A DNA stretch of 64,000 bases from Alistipes_A hominis. Lineage in GTDB: Bacteria > Bacteroidota > Bacteroidia > Bacteroidales > Rikenellaceae. The notes under the pieces were generated by a model. It was not told the origin of the DNA, did no database searches, and saw only the letters and a list, made by a program, of their open reading frames with translations. The stretch's first letter is position 1, and each line of letters opens with the position of its first letter. The stretch is from the NCBI RefSeq assembly GCF_014288115.1, contig NZ_JACOOK010000003.1, positions 372,001 to 436,000 of the forward strand, read 5' to 3'. This document shows positions 52,801-62,043 of this stretch, piece after piece. A program made the translations under genes and the position numbers.

Positions 52801-53057
52801 TTTGTATACCGACAGATTCTCTCATCGTATTCTCGCAACTTGTCTGTTGTGATACTACAATGTTTCATCTTTGCTATCTGTGCTATGTAGTGATGAAAAT
52901 GAGTATTGCCATTTTCATCCAATCCTTCATATTCAATGCTGTTGAGCTTGTTACCCAAACTTTTCAGTTCGGTGGTGCCTATCTCACCAAGAAAGTAACG
53001 GAATAAAACCAAATAGGTTTCAAAGCTGACTGATGGTGAACTTTTCTTTTTTGCCAT
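49809..53057 (-). CDS. Type III-like restriction subunit (DEAD helicase plus PD-(D/E)xK nuclease)
   Basis: 1082 residues. The N-terminal ~140 residues are specific to this group. The SF2 helicase core follows: ATGSGKT (159-165), DEAH (267-270), SATF, and QLFGRGVRLKG (motif VI). The C-terminal nuclease shows NFYPDYILWIDTPEKQYITF with VDPKG, giving Pro-Asp (978-979) and Asp-x-Lys (996-998), the layout of type III Res subunits. It is the last gene of a - strand operon, 6 bases after the methyltransferase. In type III enzymes Res and Mod form one complex that translocates or diffuses on DNA and cuts outside the site; the extra SNF2 gene upstream is not part of the standard set. Confidence 0.87.
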   Translation of the reverse strand: MAKKKSSPSVSFETYLVLFRYFLGEIGTTELKSLGNKLNSIEYEGLDENGNTHFHHYIAQIAKMKHCSITTDKLREYDERICRYTKEIGENRGGISLKYFQYISLLFTEMYLDNYFADRSAFCKSLNEFIDSENARTLGALAMEPYTISSMNKLAYMCATGSGKTLLMHINIKQFIFYLKRAKRINGGIAINKIIVLSPNEGMSKQHLNELTLSGIKATIFNKDGGGMSSGQNEGIAIIDMNKLKEEGKVKTVSVDSFERNNLVLVDEAHRGMSSTDGVWYDYRTRLSEEGFAFEYSATFKQALNATSSKKEDRQMVAEYGKSIIMDYSYKYFYGDGYGKDYRIYNLRAGIDDNHRHLYLIGCLLSFFQQVKYSIEKRTELIPFNIENPLLVFVGNRVTASTSKDELSDVQEVLCFIDRFVRNKQESIRCIEQVKSEETGLADKYGRDLFSHDFNALIDVYGQLPSAQVLYEDMLHLIFNTDTVADAPRLHIEAIKQVQGEIAMKIGEYGDYFGVINIGDTANLIKACEAKGIVSRSEEFVSTSLFSSINDKESKVRILIGSRKFTEGWNSWRVSTMGLINFAKGEGSQAIQLFGRGVRLKGYKGMLKRSTCLDDTSVKPLRYMNCVETLTIFGVKAQYMEDFKKFLEQEGAPTNDDIIEVTLPVVNRYDEVKTKKLRVIKVKDGKNFKKQARRMVLDVPKEDFMRYLVRNKSVLDCRSKIQSIESSGSLKMNIQMIDTRFTIPASTLALLDYYRIFDEIQQYKNEKSYFNISIDRNKLKPILETDGWYELIIPEKQLEIDSIRKIEYATDYAIMALKSYMDKFCKFEQERWEAPLLEFQEISATDNNFVDEYTFTVTPQNSLDTTGEELDKFIEDIKSILTDNNGLNEYEKKFDFNKNLCLFDFRSHLYAPLVCLKKGNTNIQITPVSLNEDEKLFVDYLKEFTENNGDVLENKSLYLLRNKSKVGMGFFVAGNFYPDYILWIDTPEKQYITFVDPKGLLRIMPDDPKIEFYKTIKDLEKQLAPTAGDKQIVLNSFIMSATKSADLHEWWHWDKTTREAHNVYTLDDDQCVISMINKICFL

Positions 53058-53063
53058 ATTTCG

Positions 53064-56000
53064 TTATTCCTCCCACATTCGTTTATTGAATTCTGTTTCG
53101 ATAAGCACCACTTTCCATTGCTCATCGTCAAGACGCAGATTCTCAAGGTTGTTATCCCCATTGATATATATTACATCAAACTCACGGTCGGCAGGATTGA
53201 TGCGATATTTCGAAAAATAGGCATCCAGTGCAGCATTGCTCGTTAGAATATTATCTTGATTAATGTTACGCCATATAATCAGAGCTTTACGACCATCTGG
53301 TAATGTTCCTTCTATCTGACGAAAGCTATATATGCCATTTTGGTCTTTTTGCAAATCAACTGCACCCTCATATGGAGGATTAACAGCTTCTTTGGTTGAG
53401 AAGTAGGAGATTGAAGATTGACTATGAACAGAAAGACCAATAAGGTAATTGAAGGTTTCAACGACATCAACTTGTCTTTCTTTGCATTCATTCTTCTCTG
53501 TAATCTTCATATTATACTCAAATGGAGTGATGAAAGCCTCAAGGTTAAGCAAGCTGCCTTTTGATTCCATATCAAGCATATAGCCTATTAGATATTCACC
53601 TCCTAAGTTGGATCCGAAGAATGAGCCTTTCTCTTCAAGAGTAATGTTTGAAAGTGCATCTTCGTAACTTTCAAGACGCATATATTTCATTATTTGAGAA
53701 ACTCCACTTGTATAGTTGGTTGGTTGACCATTTCTCCATTCAGCAGAGTATAACGCTTTTTTAATTCTTGGTTTGGTCACATTATTAAAATATTCTCCCA
53801 TTTCAACAAGAATATATTTTCTATTACTACCCTTGTATTGTCGATTTAAATCTATTACTGCATGACCTGTAGTTCCTGAACCTGCAAAATAATCCATGAT
53901 AATTCCATTGTCACGACCAAATGTTTGCGCCCATAATCCTGTCTTTAATGTATTGACGGACTTTGGATAATCAAATTCTCCTCCTAATCCCATGTCCTTT
54001 AATATGTTAGCGCCATACACGCCTGCATTATATTTAGTATCTGTCCAATTACTAAATAGTACTTCACGCTTGGCTTCATGGTCTATACTCTGATTAACTG
54101 CACCTTTTGCCGTAATAAATATTTCTCCGTTCTTTGCACGTTGACGACCTGTAATATAACTTGACCTCCATACTCGCTCTTCTCCTCTGCTATTAATTGG
54201 ATATATTCTCTTATATCCTTCTGCTGTTAAACCTGTGGGATATGATTCGTCAAGTGGCACAGGGTCTTCAGCATCAATAATCTTTCCAGTTTTAGGGTCT
54301 TGAAGTAGTGCATAAAAGCTTTTCCAACGACCATATCTATAATTGTTATCTCCTGTTCCGCTACGCATAAAGTTTCTATCTTCTTGATAATTTTCTAGTG
54401 GCGAACCTAAATATGATGGCGATTTTGAAGATGAGATTATTAAATAATATTCATGAGTTCTTGAGATTCTACCACCAGAGCCCTGTGGATGATGATTCAC
54501 AATAATTGTAGAACGCTCATAATTGGGAAAATTTAAATCTAATAGTTTTGCAAGATTTGCATATTCAAAATCATCTATAGCTAAACCATACGAAAAATCT
54601 TTAGTCCAAAATTTAGACACAAAAGTCATAGTATTGTTTAATAAAGACAGCCATGATGAATTCAAATAATTGTTCTTATATAATATTTGTGAATAAGGAG
54701 TATTATATGGAGGATCTATATATACAGTTTGAATTGATTCCCTGTATTTATTCAATAAAAACTTCAAAGCTTGAAAATTCTCGCTGTTAATCATCAACCC
54801 ATTAGTTTTCTCATCTATATCATCTATAGACGCAATTAGACGATCTCGGAATGTGGTTGAAAAATTCTTTGTATCAACAATCAAGTTCTGATTCTCCTTC
54901 AAAAAATCTATGCTTGGAGGATTTGTAAATGCTGTTGTATGTAGATCTCCTTTGATTTCATCAATAGCATACATATCAATCCATTCTTGAATCTGCGGCT
55001 TGTTATCTGCTATCTCTTGATAGAACGATTCATCAATATGGTCGAGGGTGATACACCAATTTGTTTCCACCACAAACTTCTTCTTCAGCCAAAGTTTGCG
55101 CTGGAAATTCTCTATCTGTGCCAAGAATGTGATTATCTCCTTACCGATACGTTTTACCGCACGCACCTTTGCAAGATAACTTTCTGCACGTACTTCGTCA
55201 TCTGTGTCAAGGTCATCGAGATGCATTACTTCGTTCTTGATAAAGAAGTCAAGTTCACGTGTGAGAAATCCACCTAAATCCTTATGAATGAAATAATCGA
55301 ATGTGTTCTTTGCTACATATCCGTTAAGATGTTTCTGAATCAAAGTTACAGGTTTCTTTGGGTCTGTTGATGTTTGGTACATCAATGGCATCATCAATTC
55401 AGGTACACCAATAATATATTCACGAATTTTTGCATAGTTATCATCAACATAGTTCTTCTTTTTGTCTGCAGGTATGTCAAAGATAAAGCGAATGATTAGT
55501 TCCTTCGATTCAGCATTCCATTCGAATGTCTTCAATTCAGGCCGCTCATCATTTTCTGTATACAGCATGAACGCACGTTTAGAATCGTCAGTTTCCTTAT
55601 TATTGTTCTGCTCGATTGTAGCATCAACCAAGCGAAAATGAACATTTATCCCTTCCTTTGTAACAAACGAATAATCCTTGAAGTTTTCAGCAGTCTTGAT
55701 GTAATACTGGTCTTGGTTAGCCCAATACAGTTTTACTTCTTCACCTTCATAAGGAATGGCATAGACACCTTCTTTATAACGACGTTTAGAGATAAAATCT
55801 CCTTCGTCGTAGTAACGATTAAAGAATGAATATAGTGCAGAATAGACGTCGCTTTCGAGTGCTGACATATCTGAACCTTGAGATAATTGTTTCTGCAAAG
55901 CAATATATTCTTGCTTTTTGGGAGTATTGTCTTGAAGAGCATCAATAGTCATACCCATTGATTCAACATCCGACTCTATCTTAGCCAACTTTTGCTTGAT

Positions 56001-56192
56001 TTCATCAGTCTTTTCATTTGCAAATGGGGCGAGAATCTCTTGTATTTTCTTGGGTAGACGATTCTCGAAGTAATCAACAATCTCACGTTGACGAATATTG
56101 ATGATTCTGTAAATACCGAAATCAAGGTCAGACTTATCTAACTCAAATATAGTTTTCAATAATGCGACGAAGCGCTTCTGATATTCATTCAT
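53064..56192 (-). CDS. Large beta-class DNA N6-adenine methyltransferase (Mod-like)
   Basis: 1042 residues, longer than usual Mod subunits (~600-700). The N-terminal ~480 residues hold helical and coiled regions (KQKLAKIESDVESMGMTIDA) and a beta-rich part. Motif IV TVYIDPPYNTPY lies at about 493, and motif I DYFAGSGTTGHAVI at about 767, i.e. IV before I, the beta-class order of type III Mod enzymes. Between them is the target-recognition region. The C-terminal ~200 residues extend beyond the methylase. It should add N6-methyladenine that protects host sites from the Res partner. It lies 15 bases after the SNF2 gene and 6 before Res, a tight operon. Confidence 0.87.
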   Translation of the reverse strand: MNEYQKRFVALLKTIFELDKSDLDFGIYRIINIRQREIVDYFENRLPKKIQEILAPFANEKTDEIKQKLAKIESDVESMGMTIDALQDNTPKKQEYIALQKQLSQGSDMSALESDVYSALYSFFNRYYDEGDFISKRRYKEGVYAIPYEGEEVKLYWANQDQYYIKTAENFKDYSFVTKEGINVHFRLVDATIEQNNNKETDDSKRAFMLYTENDERPELKTFEWNAESKELIIRFIFDIPADKKKNYVDDNYAKIREYIIGVPELMMPLMYQTSTDPKKPVTLIQKHLNGYVAKNTFDYFIHKDLGGFLTRELDFFIKNEVMHLDDLDTDDEVRAESYLAKVRAVKRIGKEIITFLAQIENFQRKLWLKKKFVVETNWCITLDHIDESFYQEIADNKPQIQEWIDMYAIDEIKGDLHTTAFTNPPSIDFLKENQNLIVDTKNFSTTFRDRLIASIDDIDEKTNGLMINSENFQALKFLLNKYRESIQTVYIDPPYNTPYSQILYKNNYLNSSWLSLLNNTMTFVSKFWTKDFSYGLAIDDFEYANLAKLLDLNFPNYERSTIIVNHHPQGSGGRISRTHEYYLIISSSKSPSYLGSPLENYQEDRNFMRSGTGDNNYRYGRWKSFYALLQDPKTGKIIDAEDPVPLDESYPTGLTAEGYKRIYPINSRGEERVWRSSYITGRQRAKNGEIFITAKGAVNQSIDHEAKREVLFSNWTDTKYNAGVYGANILKDMGLGGEFDYPKSVNTLKTGLWAQTFGRDNGIIMDYFAGSGTTGHAVIDLNRQYKGSNRKYILVEMGEYFNNVTKPRIKKALYSAEWRNGQPTNYTSGVSQIMKYMRLESYEDALSNITLEEKGSFFGSNLGGEYLIGYMLDMESKGSLLNLEAFITPFEYNMKITEKNECKERQVDVVETFNYLIGLSVHSQSSISYFSTKEAVNPPYEGAVDLQKDQNGIYSFRQIEGTLPDGRKALIIWRNINQDNILTSNAALDAYFSKYRINPADREFDVIYINGDNNLENLRLDDEQWKVVLIETEFNKRMWEE

Positions 56193-56207
56193 TATGTTAT
56201 TTATTAA

Positions 56208-59054
56208 TTAGTTAGTACTCCAACGAACAATAAATAGATTGTCTGATGAAGTTGTTTGAATCATTTTTCTCTCAAGTTCAGCAACGAGCTCTTTTCTACG
56301 AACAGATATTTCATCTTCCCTATTTTCAAGTTCATTACGCTTTCTACGCTTCTGACGGCGCAAGTCCTCTGCTTTAGCTTCAAAGCTGATACGTTCTTCT
56401 ATATTTTCAGCTTGGCGAGCAAGTCTTTCTGTCTCACGTATATTACGTTTTACCATATCAAGTTCTTGCTCAATACCATCAATAACATCACGTTCCCAAC
56501 GATAGATTCTGTCTTCTTCCTCTTTGAAGAATGAAAGATTTCTGTTATCCACATTCTTTGTTGTTGTTACGATGTGCTGTTTTGAATTAGCATCCAGTCG
56601 AGAAACAATGGTATCGGGTATTTCGATATTCATCTTTTCAGTTCCACCGCAGAGGAATAGTTTTTCGGCTTCTTCTTGTGTCAAAAACTTGCCATCCTCA
56701 GTGAATGCAGTAAACAAGCAATATTGTTCGTCTTCAAATGATGAAATTTGAAGCTTTGATAAAACCAAATAGCCTGATTGGCATCTAAGATATTCAGGCA
56801 GTACTACGTTTATACCAGTGTCTTTATTGTTGAATACGATTTCACTGTTGCAGTTGTCTGTATCTAAAACCATAGCTTTGCCGAGGACATATTGAGCTAA
56901 AGGGTGAGAAAGTCGATACGGAGCACCATCTCGCAGTTGTGAGAGTAAATCATATTTACCGCACGCGCAATTCGCAACCGACTTTTTGAGAACGAAAGAA
57001 TGTTGTTTATCATCGAATTTAGCTTTGCCATCAAGCACATACTTTGTTAATTCCCAAAGAATATGTTCATATCTATTTAAGAAAGTACTTGCTTCATCTT
57101 TTGCTACACGAAGATGTTCTTGCACGTCAATATCAAAGTTTTCCGAAATTTGATGGCGAGTATCTTTCATGCGTTCGTCTATCTCAACCTGCATATCAGT
57201 TTGAAGACGATCGAATGCTTCATTGATTTCTTCTTCAGTTCTACATTGCTGATAGATTTCCCAAATGCGAGTTTCAAAGTCGATAGCGTCTGCCTTACCG
57301 AGAATTTCATCAGAAGCGCCGAATATATCATCAAAAAGGTTGAATTTCTCGTTAAGGATATTGAATACACGCACATCTGCGTAATTCCTGATATTTACGA
57401 AGTTGACAACAACAACATCATGTTTTTGACCATAACGGTGGCAACGACCAATGCGCTGTTCAATTCTCTGAGGATTCCACGGTAAATCGTAGTTTACAAC
57501 AAGAGAACAGAACTGAAGATTAAGACCTTCGCCAGCAGCCTCTGTTGCAATCATAATATCTGTCGATTCTCTAAAATAATCTACTAATGCCATTCTTCGG
57601 TCAGCAGATTTGATGCCACTAACTTTTGAAGGATTAGCTTCGCGCCAGTTTTTATATATTTGTGTTGTTTTAGAGTCAGAACCACGACCATTGAACAATA
57701 CGATTTTACCTTCGTAGCCATTCGCTTCAAGATATTCTTTCAGATATGCCTGTGTCTTTGTAGATTCAGTAAATATCAATGCCTTTCGTGAAGCACCTTC
57801 TTTGGCTTGCATCTCAAATGATTTATCCAATGCTTGAAGAAGAGCTTCTGATTTGGAATCTTGCTTTATCTGTTTGGCTTTGTTGATAAATGATTGTAAT
57901 AGCTCAATCTCAGCCTTTAGTTTATCAATGTCAATCGCATCCTCTTCCTCGGCTGATATATCTTCGTTATCATCAACATACAAATCTATTTCTTCATCAT
58001 CGTCTATCAAATCCTCTGCTGTAAATAAGAGCATAGATGCCGTTTCGAGCATCTTTTCAAGACGTGATTTTATATTGGTCAATGTACTTATAAGAGCAAA
58101 AGTTGAAGAAGCCAATATCTTACGGATTATCATTGTAGTCAACTTCTTCTGCTGTGCAGGAACTGAGTAGATATCGTTTCTTCTGAGAAAATCAGAAATA
58201 GCTCGATATAACTCATATTCAGCATCAGTTGAGTCGAACTTCTGTGTCAGTGGTAATCTATTTGTATAATTGATATATTCTTTTACATCACGTCTCAATG
58301 TACGTTTATACATCGTAGACAATCGTGCACGAAGGTCGGTATTATTTTCTCCAGAACCGTATTCACTTCTAAATGATTTCTCGCTACCAAAAATATGATC
58401 ATCAATTATGCTTGTCAAACCATAAAGCTCCAGTAATGAGTTTTGGAAGGGTGTAGCTGTAAGCAACAACTTCTTTGTTGTTGTGAGAGCATCACGAACT
58501 GCATGAGATGTTTTGCTTGATTGGCGATAAACATTTCTCAGTTTGTGAGCTTCATCAATGATTGATATATCGAAACCATGCATCAATATTTCATCCTTTT
58601 TACGAGCCACAAAATTATAGGAACAAATAATTGCCTTATTCTTTGAATATGGAGATCTGCCGTTCTTGATGGCTTCATTGTAGTTCTTGGTGTCAAGGAT
58701 AATATTGTCAATACCAAATTTATCTATCAATTCTGTACTCCATTGTTTTCTTAATGCAGCAGGACAAACAATTATAATCTTTCGTTTGCCTATAGCCCAA
58801 TATTGGCAAATGACCAAACCTGCCTCGATAGTCTTTCCTAAACCGACTTCATCAGCTAAAACGATACCTTTGGATAGTGGTGATTTGAATGCAAAGAGTG
58901 CTGCATCAATCTGATGTGGATTGATGTCAACAGACGCACTCATTAGTGATTGCGAGATTGAAGATAGTTCACCGCCCACAGCTTTTTGTGTAAGCAAGTT
59001 TGCGTAATACTTCGCGTGATATTTAGTTATCATACTAATAAAAAACTTCGTCAC
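56208..59054 (-). CDS. SNF2/RapA-like helicase of the restriction operon
   Basis: 948 residues (a later ATG at 59033, MITKYHAKYY, is an equally good start). SF2 motifs of the SNF2/RapA type: VLADEVGLGKTIEAGLV (P-loop 73-75 region), DEAH (167-170), LTATPFQN, a helicase C domain with LIFTESTKTQAYLKEY, EAAGEGLNLQF and QRIGRCHRYGQ. Acidic and coiled insertions lie at ~355-400 and ~850-930. Such ATPases move along double-stranded DNA. Its place as first gene in a tight three-gene operon with a beta-class methylase and a Res subunit suggests it scans or remodels DNA for that system. DISARM also pairs an SNF2 protein with a methylase, but drmA/drmB/drmC genes are absent. Confidence 0.87.
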   Translation of the reverse strand: MTKFFISMITKYHAKYYANLLTQKAVGGELSSISQSLMSASVDINPHQIDAALFAFKSPLSKGIVLADEVGLGKTIEAGLVICQYWAIGKRKIIIVCPAALRKQWSTELIDKFGIDNIILDTKNYNEAIKNGRSPYSKNKAIICSYNFVARKKDEILMHGFDISIIDEAHKLRNVYRQSSKTSHAVRDALTTTKKLLLTATPFQNSLLELYGLTSIIDDHIFGSEKSFRSEYGSGENNTDLRARLSTMYKRTLRRDVKEYINYTNRLPLTQKFDSTDAEYELYRAISDFLRRNDIYSVPAQQKKLTTMIIRKILASSTFALISTLTNIKSRLEKMLETASMLLFTAEDLIDDDEEIDLYVDDNEDISAEEEDAIDIDKLKAEIELLQSFINKAKQIKQDSKSEALLQALDKSFEMQAKEGASRKALIFTESTKTQAYLKEYLEANGYEGKIVLFNGRGSDSKTTQIYKNWREANPSKVSGIKSADRRMALVDYFRESTDIMIATEAAGEGLNLQFCSLVVNYDLPWNPQRIEQRIGRCHRYGQKHDVVVVNFVNIRNYADVRVFNILNEKFNLFDDIFGASDEILGKADAIDFETRIWEIYQQCRTEEEINEAFDRLQTDMQVEIDERMKDTRHQISENFDIDVQEHLRVAKDEASTFLNRYEHILWELTKYVLDGKAKFDDKQHSFVLKKSVANCACGKYDLLSQLRDGAPYRLSHPLAQYVLGKAMVLDTDNCNSEIVFNNKDTGINVVLPEYLRCQSGYLVLSKLQISSFEDEQYCLFTAFTEDGKFLTQEEAEKLFLCGGTEKMNIEIPDTIVSRLDANSKQHIVTTTKNVDNRNLSFFKEEEDRIYRWERDVIDGIEQELDMVKRNIRETERLARQAENIEERISFEAKAEDLRRQKRRKRNELENREDEISVRRKELVAELERKMIQTTSSDNLFIVRWSTN

Positions 59055-59411
59055 AAAACGCTTTAACAGATTTAGTCAGACGTAGATATGAAAGAGTATC
59101 CTTTTGATTCATCGCCTTCGACTACGTTATAGTTGAATGATAAATATTTTGCTCTTAGTTGACCTATTTATTAGGTGAATATGTTTGCGAAAATACACAT
59201 TCGAACTTGAAAATACCATTATTTGTACCGTTTTCTTCTAAAAATCTACGGAATAGTTGGTAATGTGGAAAATTCACTCTCATCTGTCCCTTCCGTTCAT
59301 TTTAAGATAATTACTGATTTACCTGGAGTTCTACATTCCTAAATTAGCCCACATTTCTGAGTTTTTTGGTTCGTACTGTAACCCAAATTAGTGGACATGT
59401 GCTTTTTTTGA
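59055..59411. other. AT-rich gap at the right end of the defence island
   Basis: No gene. A promoter-like pair on the + strand, TTG 59159-59161 and TATGTTTG 59180-59187 (18 bases apart), points at the remnant that follows. The opposite strand must carry the promoter of the SNF2 operon but no clear match was found. Confidence 0.4.
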
Positions 59412-61014
59412 AAAACCGGCCAATCGATTACAATTGAACCGATCGTCGAGTATGCCGGTAACGATGCCGTGTACTTCTGGCGAATTGATGGGAAGACAAG
59501 TGGGCCGCGATAAAACATATACTTACGAAGCCGGGAATGATTCTTTCACATTCTATATTGACTTTTCGATTACGACAGATTACGGCTCGGACGAATTGGA
59601 GATACAGGTGGATATAGTGTCTTTGCTTTCCCCCAAAATTTTACTGGCGGTTCCGGAAGAAGGGTATATTGTTCCTGTAGGCGTCGATCTGGAACTCAAA
59701 CCCGAGGTAATCAATTCCGAAAACACCGAATATACGTGGACGGTGTACGGAGAGAAAAAAAGTGATCAAAAAGATTTCATATTCAACTCGTCGAAAATCG
59801 GTATGTATGAAGTGGTGCTTATTGCTAAAAATGCTGACGGTGAAGGGGTGTTAAAATTCAATGTCAAGGTCTGCACTTCGGAAGAGATGCCGTTCGAATG
59901 GATGTGGGAAACAGAAACATTCAACTTAACGATTGGACGTACGGCTTTTATACGCTCTTATTGGATTAAGAATGCTTTCGATGCCACCTATTCATGGCAG
60001 GTAGACGGCAGTGATGAGATTGTGCAAACCGGGCATGAGTGCCTGTTTGCCTACAAACCAGAAACACAGGGGACACATCCGGTAACTGTTACGATGAAAA
60101 ACCAGTATATCGAGCGAAAAAAGACGTTTACGGTTAATGTTTATCCTCCGGTTCAGCCCAGGCCGATTACCGCTACCAGTAAGGCTACGGCGGATCATGG
60201 TTATTTTTTCCTTCTGGCGCCAGCCCAACACGTCAATCGCGGTAATAGTGAAACCGTAATCCCTTTTGCGAACCAAGCGGCGGTCAATGCTTTCATCTAC
60301 GACCATCCCGGTTCAACCGAATTCGGAGCGTCACTCGGTGCTTGGGGCGGATATCTGATGGTCGGATTCGATCATAGCGTCGAAAATAGCGGCGCATACG
60401 ACCTGGCGATTAAAGGGAATCAGTTTCCGGATTGGTCTGAGCCCGGTATCGTATGGGTGATGCAGGATGAAAATGGCGATGGAGAGCCAAACGACACTTG
60501 GTGCGAACTTAAGGGAAGTCTTTACGAGGCGGAAGGATATGTCCGGGATTACGCTGTAACCTGCTGTAAAGGAGGAATCTACGAGCCGATTATATGGTAA
60601 GGTAATTTAGGCAATACCGGTAAAGTAGACTACATTCACAGTCATTATCCGCCTACGTTATATCCGCGTTGGATCGATACCGAAAGTTATACGTTGGTCG
60701 GCTTTCGCCTGCCATCGGCTACAGAGCAGTCATCTACTTCAGGATACTGGGAGAGCAGGGATTTAGGCTGGGGGTATGTTGATAATTACAGCCTGATCGA
60801 TATGTTTGTCAACGATGGGAATCCAAATGCAGGCTGGGTTGCTAGTCGCCTGAGAATAAGCGATGCCGTTACCTGCGACGGAAAACCGATTCGTCTTGAT
60901 TTTATCGATTTTGTCAAGATACAGACTGGCGTCAACGCTACGGCCGGAGGCTAGGGTGAAATTTCGACCGAAGTCGGTGCCGTCCAAGATCATAATATGA
61001 TAAAAAATCAATAA
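59412..61014 (+). pseudogene. PKD-type cell-surface protein, truncated and interrupted
   Basis: Coding similarity starts without a start codon (KTGQSITIEPIVEYAGNDAV, YFWRIDGK), shifts frame near 59510, and continues with PKD-like domains (TYTYEAGNDSFTFYIDFSIT, TWTVYGEKKSDQKDFIF, FDATYSWQVDGSDEI). A C-terminal domain common in Bacteroidota surface proteins follows: GYFFLLAPAQHVN, GAWGGYLMVGFDHSVENSGA, PGIVWVMQDENGDGEPNDTW. An in-frame TAA at 60598-60600 interrupts YEPIIW/GNLGNTGKVDY, and a TAG at 60952-60954 interrupts TAGG/GEISTEVGA, where relatives have Trp. The end is at 61014, followed by a terminator. It is a dead gene, with its 5' half lost at the edge of the defence island. Confidence 0.82.
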
Positions 61015-61038
61015 TCATACGGTTGTTCCCATCTTATT

Positions 61039-61076
61039 AAAGCTTATAAAATCTACGGGTTTTATAAGCTTTTTGC
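61039..61076 (+). terminator. Rho-independent terminator
   Basis: AAAGCTTATAAAA at 61039-61051 pairs with TTTTATAAGCTTT at 61060-61072 and a T-run follows, 25 bases after the surface-protein remnant. Confidence 0.85.
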
Positions 61077-62043
61077 ATTTATGACTATATAGTGTTCTTT
61101 CACTTGCGACAGATGTCTTCCAGATAGTGTTTGACCCGGATGTATTCGCAGGATTTGGCGATAACGTAGCCGCCGTTTTCCGACCATTCGAACGGGGAGA
61201 GGTGCTTTCCGGCGAGTATGTTTGCCGTCTACGCTGATTTTAAAATACCCATTTTCAAACAGCGTTTTTAGTTGTGACTAATTTATTGTTGTCCTTTCAG
61301 GTGGGCCGCTGGCGTTTTTTGTTATTGGTTGCTTTTCATTGTATTACAAGGGAGTGTTTGTATCGGATTAGTCATATATCTTCTTTCAAAAGGCATCTAC
61401 CTGTTTTTTATCTCGTAGGTTTCATATTTCCCGTCGAACATGCTTTGTTCCAATGGCTCCAGTTTTCTTTTTTCTGCTCAGCTTCGTTAAAGCCCAACGA
61501 ACCATCCGGATTCTGATGTAAAGAGTATGGGGCGGAACATTGCTCCCGGTCTCGAAGACCAATGCAAGCTCGGATTTATTCCATACTCTGATGTCTTAGC
61601 TATTCAAATTTATAATCTTTACAGTTTATGAGCCAATTTTTTCAGGGAAAGACAGGGCGCTTCGACCTGATATGGGCTTGACATTTTTGCGAGTTCATAC
61701 AGGGGCAGGCGATAAGGATTTCCTGAGCGAGGATGACAAAGATGAGCCTTACTCTGGAGAAAGGTCGATTCCGGTTAATGCCTTATCATTGACGCGGGTT
61801 GGCAGGTCGTTGTTATCTTTGCGGTTTGTTGTCTTGCCAATGTTTATTTCGCTCTGAGAGGAGATGACTGGACGGATGAGCAAAAGGCAGAAATAGAATC
61901 GTTGCCGTTTCGTTACCTCGTCCTATTACAAAAAATGTAACGTCCCTATTTATTAGACTGTTACATTAATCTAAAGGCGTTCGATGACGAGACGGGCTTT
62001 TACATTCCGGGTAAGGCCGTTTTGCCGGAAGCTGCGGCCGGGC
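61077..62043. other. Region of decayed gene fragments
   Basis: No intact gene. Short coding-like pieces are visible. On the - strand at about 61100-61230: LAGKHLSPFEWSENGGYVIA, then KSCEYIRVKHYLEDICRK and stop. On the - strand at about 61420-61525: QNPDGSLGFNEAEQKKENWS, then HWNKACSTGN. On the + strand at about 61523-61628: MGRNIAPGLEDQCKLGFIPY, ending in TGA. On the + strand at about 61839-61940: LRGDDWTDEQKAEIESLPFR. AGAGTATGG (61522-61530) and CCATACTCT (61581-61589) are complementary with GGTCT/AGACC inside. I recognise none of these families. Confidence 0.4.

Noticed and set aside
49809..59054. DISARM or BREX system
   Set aside because: The SNF2-methylase pairing recalls DISARM and the large methylase recalls PglX, but drmA, drmB, drmC, pglZ, brxC and brxL are all absent.
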